Assembly (NCBI GenBank): GCA_031769625.1
Contig: JAUIMM010000739.1
Location: 1,054,001 to 1,118,000, forward strand
Direction: 5' to 3'
DNA from: Taudactylus pleione
Taxonomy: Eukaryota > Chordata > Amphibia > Anura > Myobatrachidae
Length of the DNA: 64,000 bases
Position 1 is the first letter of the stretch. Every line of letters starts with the position of its first letter. The notes under the pieces were generated by a model that worked only from the letters and a program-made list of their open reading frames with translations, did not search any database and was not told the origin of the DNA. This document shows positions 48,360 through 62,200 of the stretch, in pieces. Made by a program: the position numbers and the translations under genes.

Positions 48360-51300
48360 GTATCAGAGTGGTGACAGATGTGAGAGTAGCGGAGGTGTAT
48401 CAGAGTGGTGTCAGATGTGAGAGTAGCAGAGGTGTATCAGATGTGAGAGTAGCAGAGGTGTATCAGAGTGGTGTCAGATGTGAGAGTAGCAGAGGTCTAT
48501 CAGATGTGAGCTGTGCGGTGGTGTCAGGTGTGAGAGTAGCGGCGGTGTATCAGAGTGGTGTCAGAGGTGAGATTAGCGGACGTGTATCAGAGTGGTGTCA
48601 GATGTGAGAGTAGAGGTGGTGTATCAGAGTGGTATCAGATGTGAGAGTAGCAGAGGTGTATCACAGTGGTGCCAGATGTGAGAGTAGTGGAGGTGTATCA
48701 CAGTGGTGTCAGATGTGAGAGTAGTGGAGGTGTATCAGAGTGGTGTCAGATGTGAGAGTAGTGGAGGTGTATCAGAGTGGTGTCAGATGTGAGAGTAGCG
48801 GCGGTGTATCAGAGTGGTGTCAGATGTGAGAGTAGCAGAGGTGTATCAGATGTGAGCTGTGCGGTGGTGTCAGATGTGAGAGTAGTAGAGGTGTATCAGA
48901 GTGGTGTCAGATGTGAGAGTAGCAGAGGTGTATCAGATGTGAGAGTAGCGGAGGTGTATCAGAGGTGAGAGTAGCGGAGGTGTATCAGAGTGGTATCAGA
49001 TGTGAGAGTAGCAGAGGTGTATCACAGTGGTGCCAGATGTGAGAGTAGCAGAGGTGTATCACAGTGGTGTCAGATGTGAGAGTAGTGGAGGTGTATCAGA
49101 GTGGTGTCAGATGTGAGAGTAGTGGAGGTGTATCAGAGTGGTGTCAGATGTGAGAGTAGCGGCGGTGTATCAGAGTGGTGTCAGATGTGAGAGTAGCAGA
49201 GGTGTATCAGATGTGAGCTGTGCGGTGGTGTCAGATGTGAGAGTAGTAGAGGTGTATCAGAGTGGTGTCAGATGTGAGAGTAGCAGAGGTGTATCAGATG
49301 TGAGAGTAGCGGAGGTGTATCAGAGGTGAGAGTAGCGGAGGTGTATCAGAGTGGTGTCAGATGTGAGAGTTGCAGAGGTGTATCAGATGTGAGAGTAGCA
49401 GAGGTGTATCAGAGTGGTGTCAGATGTGAGAGTAGCAGAGGTGTATCAGAGTGGTGTCAGATGTGAGAGTAGCAGAGGTGTATCAGATGTGAGCTGTGCG
49501 GTGGTGTCAGATGTGAGAGTAGCAGAGGTGTATCACAGTGGTGTCAGATGTGAGAGTAGTGGAGGTGTATCAGAGTGGTGTCAGATGTGAGAGTAGTGGA
49601 GGTGTATCAGAGTGGTGTCAGGTGTGAGAGTAGCGGCGGTGTATCAGAGTGGTGTCAGAGGTGAGAGTAGAGGTGGTGTATCAGAGAGGTGTCAGGTGTG
49701 AGAGTAGTAGAGGTGTATCAGAGTGGTATCTGATGTGAGAGTAGCAGAGGTGTATCACAGTGGTGCCAGATGTGAGAGTAGTGGAGGTGTATCAGAGTGG
49801 TGTCAGAGGTGAGAGTAGTGGAGGTGTATCAGAGTGGTGTCAGATGTGAGAGTAGCGGAGGTGTATCAGTGGTGTCAGATGTGAGAGTAGCAGAGGTCTA
49901 TCAGATGTGAGCTGTGCGGTGGTGTCAGATGTGAGAGTAGCGGCGGTGTATCAGAGTGGTGTCAGATGTGAGAGTAGCGGCGGTGTATCAGAGTGGTGTC
50001 AGATGTGAGAGTAGCAGAGGTGTATCAGATGTGAGCTGTGCGGTGGTGTCAGATGTGACAGTAGCGGAGGTGTATCAGAGTGGTGTCAGATGTGAGAGTA
50101 GCGGCGGTGTATCAGAGTGGTGTCAGATGTGAGAGTAGCAGAGGTGTATCAGATGTGAGCTGTGCGGTGGTGTCAGATGTGACAGTAGCGGAGGTGTATC
50201 AGAGTGGTGTCAGATGTGAGAGTAGCAGAGGTGTATCAGATGTGAGAGTAGCAGAGGTGTATCAGAGTGGTGTCAGATGTGAGAGTAGCAGAGGTGTATC
50301 AGAGTGGTGTCAGATGTGAGAGTAGCAGAGGTGTATCAGATGTGAGCTGTGCGGTGGTGTCAGATGTGAGCGGTGCGGCGGTGTATCAGAGTGGTGTCAG
50401 ATGTGAGAGTAGCGGAGGTGTATCAGAGTGGTGTCAGATGTGAGAGTAGTGGAGGTGTATCAGAGTGGTGTCAGATGTGAGAGTAGCAGAGGTGTATCAG
50501 AGTGGTGTCAGATGTGAGAGTAGCAGAGGTGTATCAGATGTGAGCTGTGCGGTGGTGTCAGATGTGAGCGGTGCGGCGGTGTATCAGAGTGGTGTCAGAT
50601 GTGAGAGTAGCTGAGGTGTATCAGAGTGGTGTCAGATGTGAGAGTAGCGGAGGTGTATCAGAGTGGTGTCAGATGTGAGAGTAGCAGGTGTATCAGATGT
50701 GAGTGTAGCGGAGGTGTATCAGAGTGGTGTCAGATGTGAGAGTAGCAGAGGTGTATCAGAGTGGTGTCAGATGTGAGAGTAGCAGGTGTATCAGAGTGGT
50801 GTCAGATGTGAGAGTAGCGGAGGTGTATCAGAGTGGTGTCAGATGTGAGAGTAGCGGAGGTGTATCAGAGTGGTGTCAGATGTGAGAGTAGCAGAGGTGT
50901 ATCAGAGTGGTGTCAGATGTGAGAGTAGCAGAGGTGTATCAGATGTGAGCTGTGCGGTGGTGTCAGATGTGAGCGGTGCGGCGGTGTTTCAGAGTGGTGT
51001 CAGATGTGAGAGTAGTGGAGGTGTATCACAGTGGTGTCAGATGTGAGAGTAGTGGAGGTGTGTCAGGTGTGAGAGTAGCGGCGGTGTATCAGAGTGGTGT
51101 CAGAGGTGAGATTAGCGGACGTGTATCAGAGTGGTGTCAGATGTGAGAGTAGCAGAGGTGTATCAGAGTGGTATCAGATGTGAGAGTAGCAGAGGTGTAT
51201 CACAGTGGTGCCAGATGTGAGAGTAGTGGAGGTGTATCAGAGTGGTGTCAGAGGTGAGAGTAGTGGAGGTGTATCAGAGTGGTGTCAGATGTGAGAGTAG

Positions 51301-54300
51301 CGGAGGTGTATCAGAGTGGTGTCAGATGTGAGAGTAGCAGAGGTGTATCAGATGTGAGCTGTGCGGTGGTGTCAGATGTGAGAGTAGCAGAGGTGTATCA
51401 GATATGAGAGTAGCGGAGGTGTATCAGAGGTGTATCAGATGTGAGAGTAGCGGAGGTGTATCAGAGTGGTGACAGATGTGAGAGTAGCGGAGGTGTATCA
51501 GAGTGGTGTCAGATGTGAGAGTAGCAGAGGTGTATCAGATGTGAGAGTAGCAGAGGTGTATCAGAGTGGTGTCAGATGTGAGAGTAGCAGAGGTCTATCA
51601 GATGTGAGCTGTGCGGTGGTGTCAGGTGTGAGAGTAGCGGCGGTGTATCAGAGTGGTGTCAGAGGTGAGATTAGCGGACGTGTTTCAGAGTGGTGTCAGA
51701 TGTGAGAGTAGAGGTGGTGTATCCGAGTGGAGTCAGATGTGAGAGTAGTGACGGTGTATCAGAGTGGTATCAGATGTGAGAGTAGCAGAGGTGTATCACA
51801 GTGGTGCCAGATGTGAGAGTAGTGGAGGTGTATCAGAGTGGTGACAGATGTGAGAGTAGCGGAGGTGTATCAGATGTGAGAGTAGCGGAGGTGTATCAGA
51901 TGTGAGAGTAGCGGAGGTGTATCAGAGGTGAGAGTAGCGGAGGTGTATCAGAGTGGTGTCAGATGTGAGAGTAGTGGAGGTGTATCAGAGTGGTGTCAGG
52001 TGTGAGAGTAGCGGCGGTGTATCAGAGTGGTGTCAGATGTGAGAGTAGCGGCGGTGTATCAGAGTGGTGTCAGATGTGAGAGTAGCAGAGGTGTATCAGA
52101 TGTGAGCTGTGCGGTGGTGTCAGATGTGAGAGTAGTAGAGGTGTATCAGAGTGGTGTCAGATGTGAGAGTAGCAGAGGTGTATCAGATGTGAGAGTAGCG
52201 GAGGTGTATCAGAGGTGAGAGTAGCGGAGGTGTATCAGAGTGGTGTCAGATGTGAGAGTAGCGGAGGTGTATCAGAGTGGTGTCAGATGTGAGAGTAGCA
52301 GAGGTGTATCAGATGTGAGAGTAGCAGAGGTGTATCAGAGTGGTGTCAGATGTGAGAGTAGCAGAGGTGTATCAGATGAGAGAGTAGCAGAGGTGTATCA
52401 GATGTGAGAGTAGCAGAGGTGTATCAGAGTGGTGTCAGATGTGAGAGTAGCAGAGGTGTATCAGATGTGAGCTGTGCGGTGGTGTCAGATGTGAGAGTAG
52501 CAGAGGTGTATCACAGTGGTGTCAGATGTGAGAGTAGTGGAGGTGTATCAGAGTGGTGTCAGATGTGAGAGTAGTGGAGGTGTATCAGAGTGGTATCAGA
52601 TGTGAGAGTAGCAGAGGTGTATCACAGTGGTGCCAGATGTGAGAGTAGTGGAGGTGTATCAGAGTGGTGTCAGAGGTGAGAGTAGTGGAGGTGTATCAGA
52701 GTGGTGTCAGATGTGAGAGTAGCGGAGGTGTATCAGTGGTGTCAGATGTGAGAGTAGCAGAGGTCTATCAGATGTGAGCTGTGCGGTGGTGTCAGATGTG
52801 AGAGTAGCGGCGGTGTATCAGAGTGGTGTCAGATGTGAGAGTAGCGGCGGTGTATCAGAGTGGTGTCAGATGTGAGAGTAGCAGAGGTGTATCAGATGTG
52901 AGCTGTGCGGTGGTGTCAGATGTGAGAGTAGCGGAGGTGTATCAGAGTGGTGTCAGATGTGAGAGTAGCAGAGGTGTATCAGATGTGAGAATAGCAGAGG
53001 TGTATCAGAGTGGTGTCAGATGTGAGAGTAGCAGAGGTGTATCAGATGTGAGAGTAGCAGAGGTGTATCAGAGTGGTGTCAGATGTGAGAGTAGCAGAGG
53101 TGTATCAGATGTGAGCTGTGCGGTGGTGTCAGATGTGAGCGGTGCGGCGGTGTATCAGAGTGGTGTCAGATGTGAGAGTAGCGGAGGTGTATCAGAGTGG
53201 TGTCAGATGGGAGAGTAGCGGAGGTGTATCAGAGTGGTGTCAGATGTGAGAGTAGCAGAGGTGTATCAGAGTGGTGTCAGATGTGAGAGTAGCAGAGGTG
53301 TATCAGATGTGAGCTGTGCGGTGGTGTCAGATGTGAGCGGTGCGGCGGTGTATCAGAGTGGTGTCAGATGTGAGAGTAGTGGAGGTGTATCAGAGTGGTG
53401 TCAGATGTGAGAGTAGCGGAGGTGTATCAGAGTGGTGTCAGGTGTGAGAGTAGCGGCGGTGTATCAGAGTGGTGTCAGAGGTGAGATTAGCGGACGTGTA
53501 TCAGAGTGGTGTCAGATGTGAGAGTAGCAGAGGTGTATCAGAGTGGTGTCAGATGTGAGAGTAGCAGAGGTGTATCAGAGTGGTGTCAGATGTGAGAGTA
53601 GCAGAGGTGTATCAGAGTGGTGTCAGATGTGAGAGTAGCAGAGGTGTATCAGAGTGGTGTCAGATGTGAGAGTAGCAGAGGTGTATCAGAGTGGTGTCAG
53701 ATGTGAGAGTAGCAGAGGTGTATCAGAGTGGTGTCAGATGTGAGAGTAGCGGAGGTGTATCAGAGTGGTGACAGATGTGAGAGTAGCGGAGGTGTATCAG
53801 AGTGGTATCAGATGTGAGAGTAGCAGAGGTGTATCAGATGTGAGAGTAGCGGAGGTGTATCAGATGTGAGAGTAGCGGAGGTGTATCAGAGTGGTGTCAG
53901 ATGTGAGAGTAGCAGAGGTGTATCAGATGTTAGAGTAGCAGAGGTGTATCAGAGTGGTGTCAGATGTGAGAGTAGCAGAGGTGTATCAGATGTGAGAGTA
54001 GCAGAGGTGTATCAGAGTGGTGTCAGATGTGAGAGTAGCAGAGGTCTATCAGATGTGAGCTGTGCGGTGGTGTCAGATGTGAGAGTAGCGGCGGTGCATC
54101 AGAGTGGTTTCAGATGTGAGAGTAGCGGCGGTGTATCAGAGTGGTGTCAGATGTGAGAGTAGCAGAGGTGTATCAGTTGTGAGAGTAGCGGAGGTGTATC
54201 AGAGTGGTGTCAGATGTGAGAGTAGCGGAGGTGTATCAGAGTGGTGTCAGATGTGAGAGTAGCAGAGGTGTATCAAAGTGGTGTCAGATGTGAGAGTAGC

Positions 54301-57300
54301 AGAGGTGTATCAGAGTGGTGTCAGATGTGAGAGTAGCAGAGGTGTATCAGATGTGAGAGTAGCAGAGGTGTATCAGTTGTGAGAGTAGCGGAGGTGTATC
54401 AGAGTGGTGTCAGATGTGAGAGTAGCGGAGGTGTATCAGAGTGGTGTCAGATGTGAGAGTAGCGGCGGTGTATCAGAGTGGTGTCAGATGTGAGAGTAGC
54501 GGAGGTGTATCAGAGTGGTGTCAGATGTGAGAGTAGCAGAGGTGTATCAGATGTGAGAGTAGCAGAGGTGTATCAGAGTGGTGTCAGATGTGAGAGTAGC
54601 AGAGGTGTATCAGTTGTGAGAGTAGCGGAGGTGTATCAGAGTGGTGTCAGATGTGAGAGTAGCGGAGGTGTATCAGAGTGGTGTCAGATGTGAGAGTAGC
54701 GGCGGTGTATCAGAGTGGTGTCAGATGTGAGAGTAGCGGCGGTGTATCAGAGTGGTGTCGGATGTGAGAGTAGCAGAGGTCTATCAGATGTGAGCTGTGC
54801 GGTGGTGTCAGATGTGAGAGTAGTAGAGGTGTATCAGAGTGGTGTCAGATGTGAGAGTAGCGGAGGTGTATGAGTGGTGTCAGATGTGAGAGTAGCGGAG
54901 GTGTATCAGATGTGAGAGTAGCGGAGGTGTATCAGAGTGTTGTCAGATGTGAGAGTAGCGGAGGTGTATCAGATGTGAGAGTAGCAGAGGTGTATCAGAG
55001 TGGTGTCAGATGTGAGAGTAGCAGAGGTGTATCATAGTGGTGTCAGATGTGAGAGTAGCAGAGGTGTATCAGAGTGGTGTCAGATGTGAGCTGTGCGGTG
55101 GTGTCAGATGTGAGAGTAGCGGCGGTGTATCAGAGTGGTGTCAGATGTGAGAGTAGCAGAGGTGTATCAGATGTGAGCTGTGCGGTGGTGTCAGATGTGA
55201 GAGTAGTAGAGGTGTATCAGAGTGGTGTCAGATGTGAGAGTAGCAGAGGTGTATCAGATATGAGAGTAGCGGAGGTGTATCAGATGTGAGAGTAGCGGAG
55301 GTGTATCAGAGTGCTGACAGATGTGAGAGTAGCGGAGGTGTATCAGAGTGGTGTCAGATGTGAGAGTAGCAGAGGTGTATCAGATGTGAGAGTAGCAGAG
55401 GTGTATCAGAGTGGTGTCAGATGTGAGAGTAGCAGAGGTCTGTCAGATGTGAGCTGTGCGGTGGTGTCAGGTGTGAGAGTAGCGGCGGTGTATCAGAGTG
55501 GTGTCAGAGGTGAGATTAGCGGACGTGTATCAGAGTGGTGTCAGATGTGAGAGTAGAGGTGGTGTATCAGAGTGGAGTCAGATGTGAGAGTAGTGACGGT
55601 GTATCAGATGTGAGAGTAGCAGAGGTGTATCACAGTAGTGCCAGATGTGAGAGTAGTGGAGGTGTATCAGAGTGGTGTCAGGTGTGAGAGTAGCGGCGGT
55701 GTATCAGAGTGGTGTCAGATGTGAGAGTAGCGGCGGTGTATCAGAGTGGTGTCAGATGTGAGAGTAGCAGAGGTGTATCAGATGTGAGCTGTGCGGTGGT
55801 GTCAGATGTGAGAGTAGTAGAGGTGTATCAGAGTGGTGTCAGATGTGAGAGTAGCAGAGGTGTATCAGATGTGAGAGTAGCGGAGGTGTATCAGAGGTGA
55901 GAGTAGCGGAGGTGTATCAGAGTGGTGTCAGATGTGAGAGTAGCGGAGGTGTATCAGAGTGGTGTCAGATGTGAGAGTAGCAGAGGTGTATCAGATGTGA
56001 GAGTAGCAGAGGTGTATCAGAGTGGTGTCAGATGTGAGAGTAGCAGAGGTGTATCAGATGTGAGAGTAGCAGATGTGTATCAGAGTGGTGTCAGATGTGA
56101 GAGTTGCAGAGGTGTATCAGATGTGAGAGTAGCAGAGGTGTATCAGAGTGGTGTCAGATGTGAGAGTAGCAGAGGTGTATCAGATGTGAGCTGTGCGGTG
56201 GTGTCAGATGTGAGAGTAGCAGAGGTGTATCACAGTGGTGTCAGATGTGAGAGTAGTGGAGGTGTATCAGATGTGAGAGTAGCGGAGGTGTATCAGAGGT
56301 GAGAGTAGCGGAGGTGTATCAGAGTGGTGTCAGATGTGAGAGTAGTGGAGGTGTGTCAGAGTGGTGTCAGAGGTGAGAGTAGAGGTGGTGTATCAGAGAG
56401 GTGTCAGGTGTGAGAGTAGTAGAGGTGTATCAGAGTGGTATCAGATGTGAGAGTAGCAGAGGTGTATCACAGTGGTACCAGATGTGAGAGTAGTGGAGGT
56501 GTATCAGAGTGGTGTCAGATGTGAGAGTAGTGGAGGTGTATCAGAGTGGTGTCAGGTGTGAGAGTAGCGGCGGTGTATCAGAGTGGTGTCAGATGTGAGA
56601 GTAGCGTCGGTGTATCAGAGTGGTGTCAGATGTGAGAGTAGCAGAGGTGTATCAGATGTGAGCTGTGCGGTGGTGTCAGATGTGAGAGTAGTAGAGGTGT
56701 ATCAGAGTGGTGTCAGATGTGAGAGTAGCGGAGGTGTATCAGATGTGAGAGTAGCGGAGGTGTATCAGAGGTGAGAGTAGCGGAGGTGTATCAGAGTGGT
56801 GTCAGATGTGAGAGTAGCGGAGGTGTATCAGAGTGGTGTCAGATGTGAGAGTAGCAGAGGTGTATCAGATGTGAGAGTAGCAGAGGTGTATCAGAGTGGT
56901 GTCAGATGTGAGAGTAGCAGAGGTGTATCTGATGTGAGAGTAGCAGAGGTGTATCAGAGTGGTGTCAGATGTGAGAGTTGCAGAGGTGTATCAGATGTGA
57001 GAGTAGCAGAGGTGTATCAGAGTGGTGTCAGATGTAAGAGTAGCAGAGGTGTATCAGAGTGGTGTCAGATGTGAGAGTAGCAGAGGTGTATCAGATGTGA
57101 GCTGTGCGGTGGTGTCAGATGTGAGAGTAGCAGAGGTGTATCACAGTGGTGTCAGATGTGAGAGTAGTGGAGGTGTATCAGAGTGGTGTCAGGTGTGAGA
57201 GTAGCGGCGGTGTATCAGAGTGGTGTCAGAGGTGAGAGTAGAGGTGGTGTATCAGAGAGGTGTCAGGTGTGAGAGTAGTAGAGGTGTATCAGAGTGGTAT

Positions 57301-59210
57301 CAGATGTGAGAGTAGCAGAGGTGTATCACAGTGGTGCCAGATGTGAGAGTAGTCGAGGTGTATCAGAGTGGTGTCAGATGTGAGAGTAGTGGAGGTGTAT
57401 CAGTGGTATCAGATGTGAGAGTAGCAGAGGTGTATCACAGTGGTGTCAGAGGTGAGAGTAGAGGTGGTGTATCAGAGAGGTGTCAGATGTGAGAGTAGCG
57501 GAGGTGTATCAGTGGTGTCAGATGTGAGAGTAGCAGACGTCTATCAGATGTGAGCTGTGCGGTGGTGTCAGATGTGAGAGTAGCGGCGGTGTATCAGATG
57601 TGAGAGTAGCGGCGGTGTATCAGAGTGGTGTCAGATGTGAGAGTAGCAGAGGTGTATCAGATGTGAGCTGTGCGGTGGTGTCAGATGTGAGAGTAGCGGC
57701 GGTGTATCAGAGTGGTGTCAGATGTGAGAGTAGCAGAGGTGTATCAGAGTGGTGTCAGATGTGAGAGTAGCAGAGGTGTATCAGATGTGAGAGTAGCAGA
57801 GGTGTATCAGAGTGGTGTCAGATGTGAGAGTAGCAGAGGTGTATCAGATGTGAGCTGTGCGGTGGTGTCAGATGTGAGCGGTGCGGCGGTGTATCAGAGT
57901 GGTGTCAGATGTGAGCGGTGCGGCGGTGTATCAGAGTGGTGTCAGATGTGAGAGTAGCAGAGGTGTATCAGATGTGAGAGTAGCGGAGGTGTATCAGAAT
58001 GGTGTCAGATGTGAGAGTAGGAGAGGTGTATCAGAGTGGTGTCAGATGTGAGAGTAGCAGAGGTGTATCAGATGTGAGCTGTGCGGTGGTGTCAGATGTG
58101 AGCGGTGCGGCGGTGTATCAGAGTGGTGTCAGATGTGAGAGTAGCGGAGGTGTATCAGTGGTGTCAGATGTGAGAGTATCTGAGGTGTATCAGAGTGGTG
58201 TCAGATGTGAGAGTAGCAGAGGTGTATCAGAGTGGTGTCAGATGTGAGAGTAGCAGAGGTGTATCAGAGTGGTGTCAGATGTGAGAGTAGCAGAGGTGTA
58301 TCAGATGTGAGCTGTGCGGTGGTGTCAGATGTGAGAGTAGCAGAGGTGTATCACAGTGGTGTCAGATGTGAGAGTAGTGGAGGTGTGTCAGAGTGGTGTC
58401 AGATGTGAGAGTAGTGGAGGTGTATCAGAGTGGTGTCAGGTGTGAGAGTAGCGGCGGTGTATCAGAGTGGTGTCAGAGGTGAGAGTAGAGGTGGTGTATC
58501 AGAGAGGTGTCAGGTGTGAGAGTAGTAGAGGTGTATCAGATGTGAGAGTAGCAGAGGTGTATCACAGTGGTACCAGATGTGAGAGTAGTGGAGGTGTATC
58601 AGAGTGGTGTCAGATGTGAGAGTAGTGGAGGTGTATCAGAGTGGTGTCAGGTGTGAGAGTAGCGGCGGTGTATCAGAGTGGTGTCAGATGTGAGAGTAGC
58701 GGCGGTGTATCAGAGTGGTGTCAGATGTGAGAGTAGTAGAGGTGTATCAGAGTGGTGTCAGATGTGAGAGTAGCAGAGGTGTATCAGATGTGAGAGTAGC
58801 GGAGGTGTATCAGAGGTGAGAGTAGCGGAGGTGTATCAGAGTGGTGTCAGATGTGAGAGTAGCGGAGGTGTATCAGAGTGGTGTCAGATGTGAGAGTAGC
58901 AGAGGTGTATCAGATGTGAGAGTAGCAGAGGTGTATCAGAGTGGTGTCAGATGTGAGAGTAGCAGAGGTGTATCTGATGTGAGAGTAGCAGAGGTGTATC
59001 AGAGTGGTGTCAGATGTGAGAGTTGCAGAGGTGTATCAGATGTGAGAGTAGCAGAGGTGTATCAGAGTGGTGTCAGATGTGAGAGTAGCAGAGGTGTATC
59101 AGATGTGAGCTGTGCGGTGGTGTCAGATGTGAGAGTAGCAGAGGTGTATCAGAGTGGTGTCAGGTGTGAGAGTAGTAGAGGTGTATCAGAGTGGTATCAG
59201 ATGTGAGAGT
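48360..59210. repeat. Region of shorter nested higher-order repeats in the giant array
   Basis: Blocks of identical unit order recur here. The stretch at 48777-48968 recurs at 49138, 52027 and 55709. The stretch at 48368-48607 recurs at 51466 and nearly so at 55311. The one at 55922 recurs at 56796 and 58841. Periods of about 0.36, 0.87, 2.0, 3.1 and 3.8 kb overlap, so this part has been rearranged repeatedly by local block duplication. It differs in composition from the 28-45 kb part, being richer in the GCTGTGCGG and GTGCCAG variants. Confidence 0.75.
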
Positions 59211-62200
59211 AGCAGGTGTGTATCACAGTGGTGCCAGATGTGAGAGTAGCGGAGGTGTATCAGAGTGGTGTCAGATGTGAGAGTAGCGGAGGTGTATCAG
59301 TGGTGTCAGATGTGAGAGTAGCAGACGTCTATCAGATGTGAGCTGTGCGGTGGTGTCAGATGTGAGAGTAGCGGCGGTGTATCAGATGTGAGAGTAGCGG
59401 CGGTGTCAGATGTGAGAGTAGCGGCGGTGTATCAGAGTGGTGTCAGATGTGAGAGTAGCAGAGGTGTATCAGAGTGGTGTCAGATGTGAGAGTAGCAGAG
59501 GTGTATCAGAGTTGTGTCAGATGTGAGAGTAGCAGAGGTGTATCAGATGTGAGCTGTGCGGTGGTGTCAGATGTGAGCGGTGCGGCGGTGTATCAGAGTG
59601 GTGTCAGATGTGAGAGTAGCGGAGGTGTATCAGAGTGGTGTCACATTTGAGAGTAGCGGAGGTGTATCAGAGTGGTGTCAGATGTGAGAGTAGCAGAGGT
59701 GTATCAGAGTGGTGTCAGAGGTGAGAGTAGCGGCGGTGTATCTGAGTGGTGTCAGAGGTGTCAGATGTGAGAGTAGTGACGGTGTATCAGAGTGGTATCA
59801 GATGTGAGAGTAGTGACGGTGTATCAGAGTGGTATCAGATGTGAGAGTAGCGGAGGTGTATCAGAGTGGTATCAGATGTGAGAGTAGCGGAGGTGTATCA
59901 GAGTGGTGTCAGATGTGAGAGTAGCAGAGGTGTATCAGAGTGGTGTCAGATGTGAGAGTAGCGGAGGTGTATCAGAGTGGTGTCAGATGTGAGAGTAGCA
60001 GAGGTGTATCAGATGTGAGAGTAGCGGAGGTGTATCAGATGTGAGAGTAGCAGAGGTGTATCAGAGTGGTGTCAGATGTGAGAGTAGCAGAGGTGTATCA
60101 GATGTGAGAGTAGCGGAGGTGTATCAGAGTGGTGTCAGATGTGAGAGTAGCAGAGGTGTATCAGAGTGGTGTCAGATGTGAGAGTAGCAGGTGTATCAGA
60201 GTGGTGTCCGATGTGAGAGTAGCAGAGGTGTATCAGAGGTGAGAGTAGCGGAGGTGTATCAGTGGTGTCAGATGTGAGAGTAGCAGAGGTGTATCAGAGT
60301 GGTGTCAGAGGTGAGAGTAGCGGCGGTGTATCAGAGTGTAGTCAGATGTGAGAGTAGCGGAGGTGTATCAGATGTGAGAGTAGCAGAGGTGTATCAGATG
60401 TGAGAGTAGCAGAGGTGTATCAGTTGTGAGAGTAGCTGAGGTGTATCAGTTGTGAGAGTAGCGGAGGTGTATCAGAGTGGTGTCAGATGTGAGAGTAGCG
60501 GAGTGTATCAGAGTGGTGTCAGATGTGAGAGTAGCAGAGGTGTATCAGAGTGGTGTCAGATGTGAGAGTAGCAGAGGTTTATCAGATGTGAGAGTAGCAG
60601 AGGTGTATCAGAGTGGTGTCAGATGTGAGAGTAGCAGAGGTGTATCAGATGTGAGAGTAGCTGAGGTGTATCAGAGTGGTGTCAGATGTGAGAGTAGCAG
60701 AGGTGTATCAGAGTGGTGTCAGATGTGAGAGTAGCAGGTGTATCAGAGTGGTGTCAGATGTGAGAGTAGCGGAGGTGTATTAGAGTGGTGTCAGATGTGA
60801 GAGTAGCGGAGGTGTATCAGAGTGGTGTCAGATGTGAGAGTAGCAGAGGTGTATCAGAGTGGTGTCAGATGTGAGAGTAGCAGAGGTGTTTCAGATGTGA
60901 GCTGTGCGGTGGTGTCAGATGTGAGCGGTGCGGCGGTGTATCAGATTGGTGTCAGATGTGAGAGTAGTGGAGGTGTATCAGAGTGGTGTCAGATGTGAGA
61001 GTAGTGGAGGTGTATCAGAGTGGTGTCAGGTGTGAGAGTAGCGGCGGTGTATCAGAGTGGTGTCAGATGTGAGAGTAGCAGAGGTGTATCAGAGTGGTGT
61101 CAGATGTGAGAGTAGCAGAGGTGTATCAGAGTGGTGTCAGATGTGAGAGTAGCAGAGGTGTATTAGAGTGGTGTCAGATGTGAGAGTAGCAGAGGTGTAT
61201 CAGATGTGAGAGTAGCAGAGGTGTATCAGATGTGAGAGTAGCAGAGGTGTATCAGATGTGAGAGTAGCAGAGGTGTATCAGATGTGAGAGTAGCGGAGGT
61301 GTATCAGAGTGGTGTCCGATGTGAGAGTAGCAGAGGTGTATCAGATGTGAGAGTAGCAGAGGTGTATCAGAGTGGTGTCAGATGTGAGAGTAGCAGAGGT
61401 GTATCAGATGTGAGAGTAGCAGAGGTGTATCAGAGTGGTGTCAGATGTGAGAGTAGCAGAGGTCTATCAGATGTGAGCTGTGCGGTGGTGTCAGATGTGA
61501 GAGTAGCGGCGGTGTATCAGAGTGGTGTCAGATGTGAGAGTAGCGGCGGTGTATCAGAGTGGTGTCAGATGTGAGAGTAGCAGAGGTGTATCAGATGTGA
61601 GCTGTGCGGTGGTGTCAGATGTGAGAGTAGTACAGGTGTATCAGAGTGGTGTCAGATGTGAGAGTAGCAGAGGTGTATCAGTTGTGAGAGTAGCGGAGGT
61701 GTATCAGAGTGGTGTCAGATGTGAGAGTAGCAGAGGTGTATCAGAGTGGTGTCAGATGTGAGAGTAGCAGAGGTGTATCAGATGTGAGAGTAGCAGAGGT
61801 GTATCAGAGTGGTGTCAGATGTGAGAGTAGCAGAGGTGTGTCAGATGTGAGAGTAGCAGAGGTGTATCAGATGTGAGAGTAGCGGCGGTGTATCAGAGTG
61901 GTGTCGGATGTGAGAGTAGCAGAGGTCTATCAGATGTGAGCTGTGCGGTGGTGTCAGATGTGAGAGTAGCAGAGGTGTATCAGTTGTGAGAGTAGCGGAG
62001 GTGTATCAGAGTGGTGTCAGATGTGAGAGTAGCGGAGGTGTATCAGATGTGAGAGTAGCAGAGGTGTATCAGATGTGAGAGTAGCAGAGGTGTATCAGTT
62101 GTGAGAGTAGCGGAGGTGTATCAGTTGTGAGAGTAGCGGAGGTGTATCAGAGTGGTGTCAGATGTGAGAGTAGCGGAGGTGTATCAGAGTGGTGTCAGAT